Shown: piece after piece, positions 23,838 to 32,835 of the stretch
Numbering within the stretch: position 1 is the first letter of the stretch
Layout of the letters: the number at the start of each line of letters is the position of its first letter
NCBI RefSeq assembly: GCF_029894425.1
Contig: NZ_JARXYJ010000001.1
Coordinates: forward strand, 8,700,501 to 8,764,500
DNA length: 64,000 nucleotides
Direction: 5' to 3'
Source of the DNA: Streptomyces sp. SAI-127
Lineage (GTDB): Bacteria; Actinomycetota; Actinomycetes; Streptomycetales; Streptomycetaceae
Program-made: the position numbers and the translations under genes
Notes under the pieces: generated by a model
What the model was told of the DNA's origin: nothing
Seen by the model: the letters and a program-made list of their open reading frames with translations, nothing else
Database searches by the model: none

Positions 23838-25007
23838 TCAGGTGGGCGAGGGCTCAGGCGTCAGGTCCTCCTCGCCGATCTGCGTGCCCGACTGGTAGAT
23901 GGTCACGACATTGCCGTGTATCTCGTACCGGTAGGGGCCGTTGCGGGCCTCGTAGCCCTCGCTCGTCCGCTCCGCCTCCATGGCGATTCCCGCCTCCCGC
24001 CGGTCGCTGAACTCGCCGTAGTAGTACAGCGTCCCGGACGTCGTACGGCACAGGGTGATCTGCTTGTTCGAGGTGCGGAACGCCTCGACCAGCTCGGCGC
24101 CGTCGCCGTCGGGGAGTCGGTCGGCGATGCGGGCCGGGCAGGTCTCGGCCACGGTGGTGTCGTTCGTGCCGCCCGAGTCCGAGGAGTCGAAGGCGCCGTC
24201 ACAGCCCTTCGCGAACAGGCCCAGCAGGAAGAGCAGCACCACGAAGCCGACGCAGCCGCCCACGCAGCCGCCGCTCTTCGACTTGCGCGGCGGGGTGTAG
24301 ACCGGCCGGGGAGGCGGCGCGTAGACCGGCGCCGGGCGCGGCGGCGGGACGGGGGTGGTGGTCGGGGTGGTCGGCCGGTACCCGGTGCTGGGGGAGGACG
24401 GGAAGAACACGCCTTCCTCGGTACGGGGCCGGGTGCCGCTCGACGCGGCACCGGTGCGCCGGGTCGACGCACCGGACGTGCCGGGACGCGAGGACGCCGG
24501 CCTCGGCCGGGACGTCGAAGAGGCCCCCGCGCCCCCGGTGCCGGTGCGGGGCGGGGATTTCTTGGCCGGTGGCTTGCGGGGCGCGGTCTTCTTCGCGGAG
24601 GCGTCCCCGGAGGGCGACGGTTTGGGGGACTTCGGGGACTTGGGGGTGCCCTTCTTCGCCGCCGCCTTCCAGGAGGTGCCGCAGGTGAGGCAGGACACGT
24701 CCGTGCGCGCGTTGTACGTGTCGCACTCCGAACAGCGCCAGTCGGCGGTCGGGCGCCCGGCACTCCCGGGCCGCTTCGCCGGCGGCCGGGGCGCGCTCGC
24801 CTTCTTCGCGGCGGGCTTGGACGCCGCGGGCGCCTTGGCTGCCTCGGAAGCCCTGGGCGTCTTGGTTGCCGCGCTCGCCGCGGAGTCCCGCCGGGCCTCG
24901 CCGCAGACGGTGCAGGACGCCTCCGCGGGCCCGTTGAACGTGTCGCAGTCCGCGCAGCGCCAGTTGGCCGATGCCACCACCTCCGCGCCGCCCTCCTCAC
25001 TCGTCAC
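23838..25007 (-). CDS. Membrane protein with two RanBP2-type zinc fingers
   Basis: A 389-residue protein. Two fingers of W-x-C-x2-C-x3-N-x6-C-x2-C type occur at residues 16-35 (W16, C18, C21, N25, C32, C35) and 90-109 (W90, C92, C95, N99, C106, C109). A long Lys/Ala/Pro/Ser-rich linker follows, then one transmembrane helix near residue 260 (GFVVLLFLLGLFAKGC) and an extracellular domain of about 110 residues (ETCPARIADRLPDGDG...). In eukaryotes this finger binds RNA or ubiquitin; here the ligand is unknown. The GTG at 25007 is the best start. It is the last gene of the kinase/phosphatase/VWA cluster. Confidence 0.75.
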   Translation of the reverse strand: MTSEEGGAEVVASANWRCADCDTFNGPAEASCTVCGEARRDSAASAATKTPRASEAAKAPAASKPAAKKASAPRPPAKRPGSAGRPTADWRCSECDTYNARTDVSCLTCGTSWKAAAKKGTPKSPKSPKPSPSGDASAKKTAPRKPPAKKSPPRTGTGGAGASSTSRPRPASSRPGTSGASTRRTGAASSGTRPRTEEGVFFPSSPSTGYRPTTPTTTPVPPPRPAPVYAPPPRPVYTPPRKSKSGGCVGGCVGFVVLLFLLGLFAKGCDGAFDSSDSGGTNDTTVAETCPARIADRLPDGDGAELVEAFRTSNKQITLCRTTSGTLYYYGEFSDRREAGIAMEAERTSEGYEARNGPYRYEIHGNVVTIYQSGTQIGEEDLTPEPSPT

Positions 25008-25066
25008 TCGTGTCCGTCACGGTCCTGGGGATCTTGGGGTTCGGGCCCCAGGTCAGTCCCGTGCCG

Positions 25067-25546
25067 TCATCCTGTGTCGGCGTCGATGCGGGCCGAGACG
25101 GCCGCGAACAACTCCTCCGACGCCGCACCCGCGGGTGCGGCGATCCACTCCGGCGAGTCCACCGGCACCCGCTGCCACCCGGCCTCCTCGGCGGTGTCGG
25201 GCGGCTGCTCCGGGATGCCGAAGCGCCGGCGCAGCAGGTCGGTGTACTGCTCCGCTTCCTCCAGCCGGTCCGCCGCGACATCCACTCGGACCACCAGGAG
25301 CCCGGGCGTCGGGCCCTCGGGGAAGCGCAGATGGAAGACCCACTGGGACAGCCCGTCGGGGCCCTGCGGAAGCAGCCGTACGTGTGTGCAGTGCCGCGCT
25401 TCCGACTTGATGGAGCTGTACCGGCTCCAGTCGAAGGTCAGAAAGCCGTCGCTGTGGCATGCCAACCGGAACTCCGGCCAGTCGAGCGTCACGGGCTGGC
25501 CGGAGTTCACGGGCCGGTTGGGGTGCACAGACCGGTCGGGCTTCAC
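25067..25546 (-). CDS. Hypothetical protein coupled to the VWA gene
   Basis: A 159-residue protein I do not recognise. It is soluble, mixed alpha/beta, with FRLACHSDGFLTFDWSRYSS, VRLLPQGPDGLSQWVFHLRF and LLVVRVDVAADRLEEAEQYT as the most structured parts and repeated tryptophans. GTG at 25546 overlaps the VWA stop as GTGA, so both are translated together and the products probably interact. The frame open to 25744 is a shadow of the VWA gene. A 59-bp gap separates it from the zinc-finger gene. Confidence 0.65.
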   Translation of the reverse strand: MKPDRSVHPNRPVNSGQPVTLDWPEFRLACHSDGFLTFDWSRYSSIKSEARHCTHVRLLPQGPDGLSQWVFHLRFPEGPTPGLLVVRVDVAADRLEEAEQYTDLLRRRFGIPEQPPDTAEEAGWQRVPVDSPEWIAAPAGAASEELFAAVSARIDADTG

Positions 25547-26247
25547 AGGCTGTTCGCGATCGTCTCGATGATCTCGTCCATCTCGAACTCCTCCAGCCCC
25601 TGACCGGCCTTGGAGGCGAAGTGCAGGGTGAGGTCCCACTCCTCGGCGATCGGGTCGGACCAAGGCGCCTGGTCCGGCGCGAACAGCACGAGCCGCTTCG
25701 CGGACTGCTCCATCACCGCGGTCTGGCTGCGGGCGTACCCCCACTGCTCGAACAGGTCGTCGAGGCTGCTGGGAATGGCCGCCGGGTACGAGGGCACGGA
25801 GGAGTGCGTGCCCAGCGGGTGGGCCGGGGCGTCGGTGAACATCACGATGACGTGGCGCCTGCGGTCCAGGCCTGTCTCCCAGGGCGAGTTGATCGCCAGG
25901 GCGAGCGCTTCCAGACCCGACTCCGGGTAGTCACCGCCGCCGCCGGCGTCGATACCGCGGACGAAGTCCTCGAAGTCCCCGGACTGCGAGGGCAGTCGCA
26001 GGAAGCCGGTCTGCTCGATGGCGTTCGAGGGATCGTCGCCGAAGTCCCGGAAGGCGATGACCTTCAGCCGCAGCTGGCTGATCGCCTTGCCCTTCTTGGC
26101 CATCACGTCGTTGAGCCGGTCGTGGAACTGGAGCGCGCTCGACTTCACGTTGTCGAGGACCGGGTACATGCTGCCCGTCGCGTCGATGCACAGCACGATG
26201 TCGACGGCGTACTGCAGATTCCCCTGGTACTGCTCGTTGTTGCTCAT
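25543..26247 (-). CDS. VWA-domain protein (MIDAS-containing)
   Basis: A 234-residue protein consisting of one von Willebrand A domain. The metal-ion-dependent adhesion site begins VLCIDATGSMYPVLDNVK (DxTxS), with the second threonine-type loop near FLRLPSQSGDFEDFV and the aspartate in VIVMFTDAPAHP; GGGDYPESGLEAL is the conserved glycine loop. VWA domains bind partner proteins through a Mg2+ ion. AGGAGA six bases before the ATG at 26247 marks the start. Kinase, PP2C phosphatase and VWA side by side is the composition of TerY-P-type triads. Confidence 0.85.
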   Translation of the reverse strand: MSNNEQYQGNLQYAVDIVLCIDATGSMYPVLDNVKSSALQFHDRLNDVMAKKGKAISQLRLKVIAFRDFGDDPSNAIEQTGFLRLPSQSGDFEDFVRGIDAGGGGDYPESGLEALALAINSPWETGLDRRRHVIVMFTDAPAHPLGTHSSVPSYPAAIPSSLDDLFEQWGYARSQTAVMEQSAKRLVLFAPDQAPWSDPIAEEWDLTLHFASKAGQGLEEFEMDEIIETIANSL

Positions 26248-26302
26248 ACGGAGTCTCCTGGGTGGTACGGGCGGGGTGCGTCGGTCGCCGGTGGGCGGGG
26301 GG

Positions 26303-27532
26303 TCATGACGAGCCAGGGCGCGGTCGCCGGTCGCCGAGGTTGATGCGGACGCGGGAAGGGCGTTCCGCGGCGGTGTCGGGAGCGGACGGTGCCGGGGCCG
26401 TCGGGGGAGCGGCGGGCTTGGCGGCGGGCTTGGCTTCGCCGGCGGCCGGCCGGGTCGGCTCGGGCGGGGGCGTCGCGGTGCGCGGGCGCGGGGTCGACGC
26501 GAGGTTGGTCTTGATCCGGCTGGTGCGCGGGCCGGACGGCTTCGCGGTGTCCGGCGCCGAACCGGGCTTGGCCGAACCGGGCTTGGCCGAAGCGGGCTTG
26601 GCCGAGGGGGACTTGGGCTTGGCGGTGCTGGGACGCCGGTGCTGGAGGGCGCACACCTTCGGGTCGGACAGCGCCTTGAGGAATCCGTCCATCCGCGGCC
26701 GGCCGCCCGGCGCGCGGGCGGTCATCGAGCGCAGCAGGCCGAGCATCTCGTCCGACAGCCGTGTGTCCAGGTCGAGGTGCTCGCCCGCGTTGACGGCATC
26801 CGCCGGTGACCCGTACCGCTTGTCGTGGTGCGGCAGCTCGCCCGTCAGGTACACGTGGGTCATCAGCCCGAGCGCGAACACGTCGACCGCGCAGGTCAGA
26901 TGCTCCGGTCCGGCCGAGCCGTCGCGCTGCATGTAGCGGCGCCACTCCGGCGCCCCGTACACCGAGTCGCCGGCGATGTCGTCGGGCTCGGGCGGGCTGC
27001 CGGAGACGTAGGAGTCGTCGAAGTCGATCAGCTTCGCCGTGTGGAAGGCGGCGCCGTCACGCTTCTGCACCAGCACGTTCAGCGGCTTGAGGTCGCCGTG
27101 CACGATCTCGATGTCGTGCAGCTGCTTGAGGCTGTTGCCGAGCGTCTTGAGCAGCACCATCTTGTGGCGGGGCTCCAGGGCCTGCGGCTTCTCCAGACTG
27201 GAGGTGTCTATCCGCTCGGTGACCTTGTAGTAGGTGCTGCCCTGGTGGAAGAAGTCGGTGGCCAGCACCAGGTTGCCGCCGCCCCGCGCGTCCGGCCGCA
27301 GCCGCTTCATGATGGTCCGGTGCCGGTCCTCGAACTCCTGGGACAGCTGGCGCCGGATGCGCACACTCGGTGAGTCGGCCGCGTCGTCGCGGGGGCGCTT
27401 GGGCTCCAGGAACCGCTTGATGAAGTACTGGTCGCCGTCCTTCTCGGCGAACGCCCACATGCATTTGCCGCCGTTGGCGTTCGTGGGCTCGCTGATCAGG
27501 CGGTAGCCCCCGATGACATCGCCCTTCTTCAT
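26303..27532 (-). CDS. Hanks-type Ser/Thr protein kinase with variant motifs and Ala/Lys/Pro tail
   Basis: A 409-residue soluble kinase. The nucleotide lysine is in QYFIKRFLEP, the catalytic loop is EIVHGDLKPLNVL (HGD for HRD, catalytic Asp and Asn kept), the metal loop is LIDFDDS (DFD for DFG) and the P+1 region VYGAPEW. Residues beyond 300 form a low-complexity tail (KPGSAKPGSA) holding two similar segments, TSRIKTNLAS and PSRVRINLGD at the very end. No transmembrane helix, unlike PknB. ATG at 27532 overlaps the phosphatase stop as ATGA. The likely substrates are neighbouring products. Confidence 0.85.
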   Translation of the reverse strand: MKKGDVIGGYRLISEPTNANGGKCMWAFAEKDGDQYFIKRFLEPKRPRDDAADSPSVRIRRQLSQEFEDRHRTIMKRLRPDARGGGNLVLATDFFHQGSTYYKVTERIDTSSLEKPQALEPRHKMVLLKTLGNSLKQLHDIEIVHGDLKPLNVLVQKRDGAAFHTAKLIDFDDSYVSGSPPEPDDIAGDSVYGAPEWRRYMQRDGSAGPEHLTCAVDVFALGLMTHVYLTGELPHHDKRYGSPADAVNAGEHLDLDTRLSDEMLGLLRSMTARAPGGRPRMDGFLKALSDPKVCALQHRRPSTAKPKSPSAKPASAKPGSAKPGSAPDTAKPSGPRTSRIKTNLASTPRPRTATPPPEPTRPAAGEAKPAAKPAAPPTAPAPSAPDTAAERPSRVRINLGDRRPRPGSS

Positions 27533-28818
27533 GCGCGCTCCTCGGGTGCCAGGGGCAGATGGGTCTCGTAGCCGGCGCGGTAGGAGTGCCAGGTGGCGTC
27601 CTGCCAGGTGCGAACCCTGGCCGGCAGCTCTGCGGCGTCCTCCGCAGAGGGCGCCGGACCGGGTCCCGCCTCGCCCGGGGCGGGGGAGAGCCGGTCCAGA
27701 CCGCGGGGCCGGGTGCGGATGTAACGGTCCGTCAAGTCGTCCAGACGGGCCGCGAACCGGTCCCGCAGATCAGCGAATCCGCGGTAGCCGAGGGCCACGA
27801 CGGCGAGCGAGGCGTCGTCCGCCGTGTAGGCCTGCACCTCGCGCCGGATCCGGTCGGCCCACTCGTCGGCGGTGCCGGCCTCCATCAGGGTGCGCAGCAG
27901 CAGCGCCTCGAAGTCGGCCGGGGTGTGCACATAGCCGAAGAACCCGTCGGTCGCGGTCACCAGGACACAGGGCAGCGGATACGTCAGCCGCCGGCCGTCG
28001 ATCTCGAACTCCCGGTCCGCACACACCAGGTTGGTCATGGGCGGGTCCGAGCGCAGCAGCTCCAGCGCGTCGCTCTCCCGGGTGTGGTCGCGGGTGAGCA
28101 CCTGGAGACCGGCCGCCGGCCTCAGCACGTAGGCACGCGAGTCACCGGCCCACAACGGACGCAGCTCCAGCTCCACTTCGCCCTGGACGCGCACCACCCG
28201 GTAGTGCAGCGCGGCGAGCGTGGTGGGCAGTTGACGGCGCATGGTGCCGCTGATCTTGCTGCGGCGCTGCGGGGCATGGTCCAGGAAGTAGCGGAGGTAC
28301 TCGCGCAGGGTCTCCGGCTCGGCCGGTTCGTCCTCCACCGACACGGCGTGGAACCAGACGTCCGTGGCCAGCCGCGCCACCCGCGCGCCCACCCAGGCGC
28401 CGGTGCGGGACTCGCCGTCGGACGCCTGCCACACGGGTGCCGCCCCCGAGCCGCCCGATCCGTCGAAGACGGCGAGCATGCCCTGCTTGCTGTCCTGGTG
28501 GTAGGCGACGAACGGATCCGCGTCCTCGCCGCGGCCGGGCACCCGCTCGGTCCACACGGACATCGCCAGCAGCCCCATGCGGTCGTGGTCGACACACCAG
28601 ATCCGCTGCGGCACGGGCGGCCTGGGCGCGGCGCCCTCGTGGTCCGCGGGGCGCGGCAGGTCCGGCGCGAGGGGAGACCCGAGCGGGGCCGGCGGTGGGG
28701 GCGGAGGCGGTGGCCGACGGGAGGGGGTGGGCCACGGGGTCGCCGGAGCCGAGGAACGGCCCGGTGGCAGCCCGGTGGGGGCCGCGTGCCGCGCCGAGTG
28801 GTCGTGGTGGTCGGTCAT
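27529..28818 (-). CDS. PP2C-like Ser/Thr protein phosphatase
   Basis: A 429-residue protein with a 70-residue proline-rich N-terminus and a PP2C-type catalytic domain. Metal-site motifs are LAVFDGSGGSG (DG), LWAGDSRAYVL (GDSR), LVTATDGFFGYV (TDG) and YTADDASLAVVAL (DD). The family dephosphorylates Ser/Thr in an Mn2+/Mg2+-dependent way and would oppose the kinase at 26303. It is linked by ATGA overlaps to both neighbours, so the three proteins should be made in fixed proportion. The PP2C domain is longer than minimal ones, with an insert around QRRSKISGTMRR. Confidence 0.82.
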   Translation of the reverse strand: MTDHHDHSARHAAPTGLPPGRSSAPATPWPTPSRRPPPPPPPPAPLGSPLAPDLPRPADHEGAAPRPPVPQRIWCVDHDRMGLLAMSVWTERVPGRGEDADPFVAYHQDSKQGMLAVFDGSGGSGAAPVWQASDGESRTGAWVGARVARLATDVWFHAVSVEDEPAEPETLREYLRYFLDHAPQRRSKISGTMRRQLPTTLAALHYRVVRVQGEVELELRPLWAGDSRAYVLRPAAGLQVLTRDHTRESDALELLRSDPPMTNLVCADREFEIDGRRLTYPLPCVLVTATDGFFGYVHTPADFEALLLRTLMEAGTADEWADRIRREVQAYTADDASLAVVALGYRGFADLRDRFAARLDDLTDRYIRTRPRGLDRLSPAPGEAGPGPAPSAEDAAELPARVRTWQDATWHSYRAGYETHLPLAPEERA

Positions 28819-30395
28819 CGCCGCTCCCCGTCGTGTGCTCCGCCGCCCGATCCGTCGGTGCGGGGCCGCTTGGCCGTCCCACGGACCCGGCTCACCCTCG
28901 GGGCGGCGGGATCCGTACGGCTGCCACCGCCACCGCCACCGCTGCCGTCGGCCCGGCTGCCGGTACCGCCATCGCCACGGCGGTCCGTTGTGCCGCGGTC
29001 TTCGTCCGGGCGGCGGAAGCCGCGGTCGCCCGCGGTGCCGTCCCCGGTGCCGCGGTCCTCGTCCGGGCGGCCGAACCCGTGGTCGCTCCTGGCGCCTTCC
29101 CCGGTGCCGTGGTCATCGTCGCGTCGGCCGAAGCCCTTGGGCCTCGGGGCGCCTTCCGCCCGTCCGGTGGTGTCGTCCCCGGCCCCGGTGGAGCCCCGCT
29201 CCCGCCAGGGCCGTGCCGTGCCCCCGCTCTCCTCCGTCCCGCCCGAGCGGCGCGGCCCGTCCCAGGGGCGTCCGTCGGGGTCGGCCGGCAGCGGTTCGTC
29301 CTCGGGCGGACCGGCGGAAGGAGAGGAACCCGTGCGACGGCCGCCGCTGCCCGACAGACGCGAGCGCGGTGTGCCGCCCTCGTCCCGGACGGGCCCCGCG
29401 CCCCGGCCTCGGCGTTCGGAGTCGTCGTACGGCTCCCTGAGCACCTCGCCCTTGAGCGGCTCGCGCTCCCCACCGCGCCCGCCCCGGTCGAGGTCGTCGT
29501 CCCGCGCGTCGGGGCCGGGCTCCAGCGCGCGGGTGAGGCTGCCGCGCAAGCGTCCGCGCCGCGTCGCGGTCTCGAACAGACCGTCGCCGTCGCGGAGCAC
29601 CTCGTCCAGGACGGCGCGTTCCAGCTCGGCCTGCTCGAAGGGCTCCCGGTCGGCGTCACCGCGCTCCAGGACCATGCGCATGACCTCGCGGCGGACCTCC
29701 CGCTTCTCCGCCTCGCCCTTCTCGATCCAGGCGAGCGCGGCCCGCGGACCCTCCTTCTCCATGATCTCGGCGATCAGGCCGTCGACGCCCTCCTCGCGGA
29801 TCATGTCCAGGTGCCGCCTGCGGCGCATGCCGTCCAGCCGGGTCTCGCGCACCACGTCCCGGAACTCCCGGCCGCTGGCGGCGATCTCGTCCTCGTCGAC
29901 GAGGAGTTCGACCTGGATGTTGCGCAGCCGTATCGCGTCGTCGCCGCTGAACCCGGCCAGAGCGGCGTTGAGCGCCATCTCGGCCTCGTGGAACTCGGCG
30001 ATGTCGTAGTCCCGGGCAACCGAGCGCAGCGTCTTGCGGAGATAGCCGTAGAGCGCTCCGCTCATGTCGCGGATCCCGCGCGAGACGACCTCGGCGGGGT
30101 CGGCGACCCGGCACACGAGGTCCACCCGGCTGCGGAAGGAGAACGTGGCGTCACGGCTGAGGAGCGGGATGTCCAGGATCAGCCGGTGCTCCGTCATGTC
30201 GACGGTGAACACACTGCGGTACGCCCCGAACCGCGACGAACGGATCTCCTCGCCACTGCGGATCGTCAGCGAGGGGCCGCTCTCCCGGACGAGGACCAGG
30301 GCCCGGCCGGGAACTGGCGGCCGCAGCGGGTTCACCAGCCGCCACTTGGGCACGTCGTCCTCGCTCAGGACCGGGTCGTAGGTCTGTTCCTCCAT
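28815..30395 (-). CDS. SPFH/band-7-like protein with long repetitive disordered tail
   Basis: A 526-residue protein. Residues about 30-200 resemble an SPFH (prohibitin-like) domain: VPGRALVLVRESGPSLTI, FRSRVDLVCRVADPAEVV, MSGALYGYLRKTLRSVARDY and an alpha-helical VELLVDEDEIAASGREFRDV. A charged helical section to about 300 may form a coiled coil. The last 220 residues are Gly/Arg/Asp-rich with four copies of a GFGRPDEDRGTG-like unit. No clear transmembrane helix. GGAGAGGGGGAGAC directly upstream sets the ATG at 30395. It begins the ATGA-coupled trio with phosphatase and kinase. The SPFH call is tentative. Confidence 0.6.
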   Translation of the reverse strand: MEEQTYDPVLSEDDVPKWRLVNPLRPPVPGRALVLVRESGPSLTIRSGEEIRSSRFGAYRSVFTVDMTEHRLILDIPLLSRDATFSFRSRVDLVCRVADPAEVVSRGIRDMSGALYGYLRKTLRSVARDYDIAEFHEAEMALNAALAGFSGDDAIRLRNIQVELLVDEDEIAASGREFRDVVRETRLDGMRRRRHLDMIREEGVDGLIAEIMEKEGPRAALAWIEKGEAEKREVRREVMRMVLERGDADREPFEQAELERAVLDEVLRDGDGLFETATRRGRLRGSLTRALEPGPDARDDDLDRGGRGGEREPLKGEVLREPYDDSERRGRGAGPVRDEGGTPRSRLSGSGGRRTGSSPSAGPPEDEPLPADPDGRPWDGPRRSGGTEESGGTARPWRERGSTGAGDDTTGRAEGAPRPKGFGRRDDDHGTGEGARSDHGFGRPDEDRGTGDGTAGDRGFRRPDEDRGTTDRRGDGGTGSRADGSGGGGGGSRTDPAAPRVSRVRGTAKRPRTDGSGGGAHDGERR

Positions 30396-30447
30396 GTCTC
30401 CCCCTCTCCTTCCAGTGCTGTCAGGCATGTGGGCGGTGCGGTGCGGT

Positions 30448-32835
30448 TCACCGCGCGCGCTCGAGCGTGCGGAGCAGCCGGCCGGCGCCGGCCGACGGCT
30501 TCTCGCGGTCGCGCGCCCATCTCTCCAGCCACCACGTCAGCCGTTCGCGGTGCCGTCCGGGCCGGCGTGCGACGGCCACCAGCAGCGTGCCGATGGCGTC
30601 GAGGGAGCCGGGGCTCTTGTCGGCGTAGTCGTCGATCCATTCGTGCAGCGCTTCCAGCGCCGAGTCCTGCACGGGCTTGCGCGCCAGGGCGCGTGCCCAC
30701 AGCTCCGTGAGCCGGTCGCGATGCAGCGGCAGTTCGCTCAGGAGCACGGGTACGCCCGGCACGCGCGCGTGGCCGCGTGCGTCGGCGGAGTCGAGGACCG
30801 GCTCCTGGTACGGCTGGGACACCGCGAACACGAACGCCGACAGCGCCTTGACGACCATCGGGGACAGGTCCTGCGGCTCGGACCACTCCAGGTAGGCGTC
30901 GAGCACCGCCCTGGTCCGCCCCTGGTGGACGAGATGGACCCCGCCCCACGCCACCGACGGCAGCGTGCCCCAGTCGTCCTCCCGGTCCAGCGCGCTGCGC
31001 AGCACGGCCACGGCCTTGTCGGGCGCCGTACGGCCGAGCAGTCCGCCCACCGCGTTCGCCGCCGTGCCGGCCAGGCGGCGCTGGTAGGCGGAGGCGTCGC
31101 CCCCCGCCCACTGGTGCAGCAGCTCCCACACCGGCTCCGCCGTCTCCGGACGGCTGCCCGCCACGCCGAGCGCGGTGGCGGCGGCCTGCCGCAGCGGCCA
31201 CGACGTGCTGCCGGCCCACGCGGTCAGGAAGCGGTGCACGGCATAGTGCGGATCGGCCAGCGCCAGCACCCCGGCCGCGACCGAGGCCCGGGCGCGCACC
31301 TCCAGGTCACGGTGGCTCAACAGGCGGCGCAACCAGTCGAGTACGGCGTCCCGGCGGCCGTCGAGGAGGTTCCAGGCGTAGGCGAGGATGACCTGGCCCA
31401 GCAGTACGTTGCGGAAGCGGACCCGGGGCGCGCCGAAGCCGCCCTCCGCCGGTACGTCGAGCCGGATCCACTGCTGCTCGTAGCCGAGCCGGTCCCCGAA
31501 GCGCAGGTCGGGCGGGGCTAGTTCGGGCTCGGTGAGAGCGGCGCGAAGCTTCACCGCGGCGTCCGCGACGGTGAGATAGCCGCACTCCTCGAGGACGGCC
31601 GCGGCAAGTGCGAAGGCCACCGCGTCCGGCGCGCGGTAGCGGTTGAACCACGCGCGCACCTGCTCGCTGGGATCCCGCAGCTGGGCCACCGCGGCCGCCA
31701 CGTCGCCGTCCGCGCGGATCACCGAGGCCAGCCGGGCCGCGTTGCGGGCCGCGGGCTGTTCCCGCAGTGCCGTCGCGGTCCCGGTGCGCTCCAGCAGCGC
31801 GTGCAGGTCGGCGTACGCGTCCGGGCTGCCGCCGTGGCCCAGGACCCGGCGTTCGACGACGGCCAGCGGGTCGACGGGGGCGAGGGGATGCCGGGCCACC
31901 TGGTCGCCGCCGGGTCCGGTGGCGAGGACCTCCAGGTCGTGTCCGCCGGTCAGTACGAGGTAGCAGCCGGAGGCACGCAGGGTGGCGACGACCGCGGCCC
32001 ACTGGGCCGTCCCGTGCGAGTGCCCGCTGAGAAGGGCGGACGTGAACTTCTCGACCACGGGCGACCCGTCGTCGAGTGCCGCGACATAGCCCGAGTGCTT
32101 CACCGGCGGTTCCCAGCCGGCCTCCAGGACGGCCGCGGGCGTCAGCAGCCGCCGGCAGCCCGCCCCCTCGCCGCCCATGGCGAGGGCCTCCTCGAGCAGG
32201 TTCACGGCCACGGCCTCCCGGCCGCTGCCCGGCGCTCCGGTGAGCACCAGCACCCGCCGCTCGCACAGGGCGTCCAGCGCCTCGCCGTAGTCCTCGGGCG
32301 CGACGAACAGCTCGGTGTGATCGGTGATCTCGGCCGCGTCCATGGTCAGCACGGAGACCCCGCCGGGCCGCGCCCCGCCGGTACGGGCGCCGCCGGTGTG
32401 GAAACCACCGCCGAAGCTGACGGTCTCGTTGAACAGCGCGAGGGTGCCGATACGGGTGCCGGAGGCGTCGGCGTTCAGCCGCCGGGCGATCTCGTCGGCG
32501 AGCGCACCCGCGCGCAGTGCCTCGGTCCGCTCGGCGTCGGCGTGTCCGCCGCCCTCCACCAGGGACCGCAGGGCGTCCTTCTCGCTGACCGGTCCGTCGT
32601 GCTGCTCGGCGTCCGTGCGCGGCTCGGGCTCGGCCGCCCTGTCGTCCTTCTTCGGCTCGGCCGCGCCCTTGTCGTCACCGGAGTCCCGGCCGGCCTCCCC
32701 GGCATCCGCCTTCTCGCGACGGGGGTCCCTGCCGGCTCCGGACGGCTCCCGGGAGCCGTGCCTGGCGCTTTCCTCCCTGCGCTCCGCGGCCCGGGTTCCG
32801 GCCCGCGAGCTGTCGGATGAGGTGTCCTCGCTCAT
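30448..32835 (-). CDS. P-loop NTPase with C-terminal helical repeats (STAND-like)
   Basis: A 795-residue protein. The first 115 residues are charged and disordered. A P-loop lies at about 196-207, VLVLTGAPGSGREA, where the usual Walker lysine is an arginine; CYLVLTGGHDLEVL may be the Walker B/sensor strand. From about 480 on, alpha-helical pairs of HEAT type recur (HRDLEVRARASVAAGVLALA, SWPLRQAAATALGVAG, RRLAGTAANAVGGLLG). Such a plan is typical of STAND NTPases that assemble on sensing a signal. The ATG at 32835 is used; the Shine-Dalgarno sequence is weak. Fifty-two bases precede the SPFH-like gene. Confidence 0.7.
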   Translation of the reverse strand: MSEDTSSDSSRAGTRAAERREESARHGSREPSGAGRDPRREKADAGEAGRDSGDDKGAAEPKKDDRAAEPEPRTDAEQHDGPVSEKDALRSLVEGGGHADAERTEALRAGALADEIARRLNADASGTRIGTLALFNETVSFGGGFHTGGARTGGARPGGVSVLTMDAAEITDHTELFVAPEDYGEALDALCERRVLVLTGAPGSGREAVAVNLLEEALAMGGEGAGCRRLLTPAAVLEAGWEPPVKHSGYVAALDDGSPVVEKFTSALLSGHSHGTAQWAAVVATLRASGCYLVLTGGHDLEVLATGPGGDQVARHPLAPVDPLAVVERRVLGHGGSPDAYADLHALLERTGTATALREQPAARNAARLASVIRADGDVAAAVAQLRDPSEQVRAWFNRYRAPDAVAFALAAAVLEECGYLTVADAAVKLRAALTEPELAPPDLRFGDRLGYEQQWIRLDVPAEGGFGAPRVRFRNVLLGQVILAYAWNLLDGRRDAVLDWLRRLLSHRDLEVRARASVAAGVLALADPHYAVHRFLTAWAGSTSWPLRQAAATALGVAGSRPETAEPVWELLHQWAGGDASAYQRRLAGTAANAVGGLLGRTAPDKAVAVLRSALDREDDWGTLPSVAWGGVHLVHQGRTRAVLDAYLEWSEPQDLSPMVVKALSAFVFAVSQPYQEPVLDSADARGHARVPGVPVLLSELPLHRDRLTELWARALARKPVQDSALEALHEWIDDYADKSPGSLDAIGTLLVAVARRPGRHRERLTWWLERWARDREKPSAGAGRLLRTLERAR

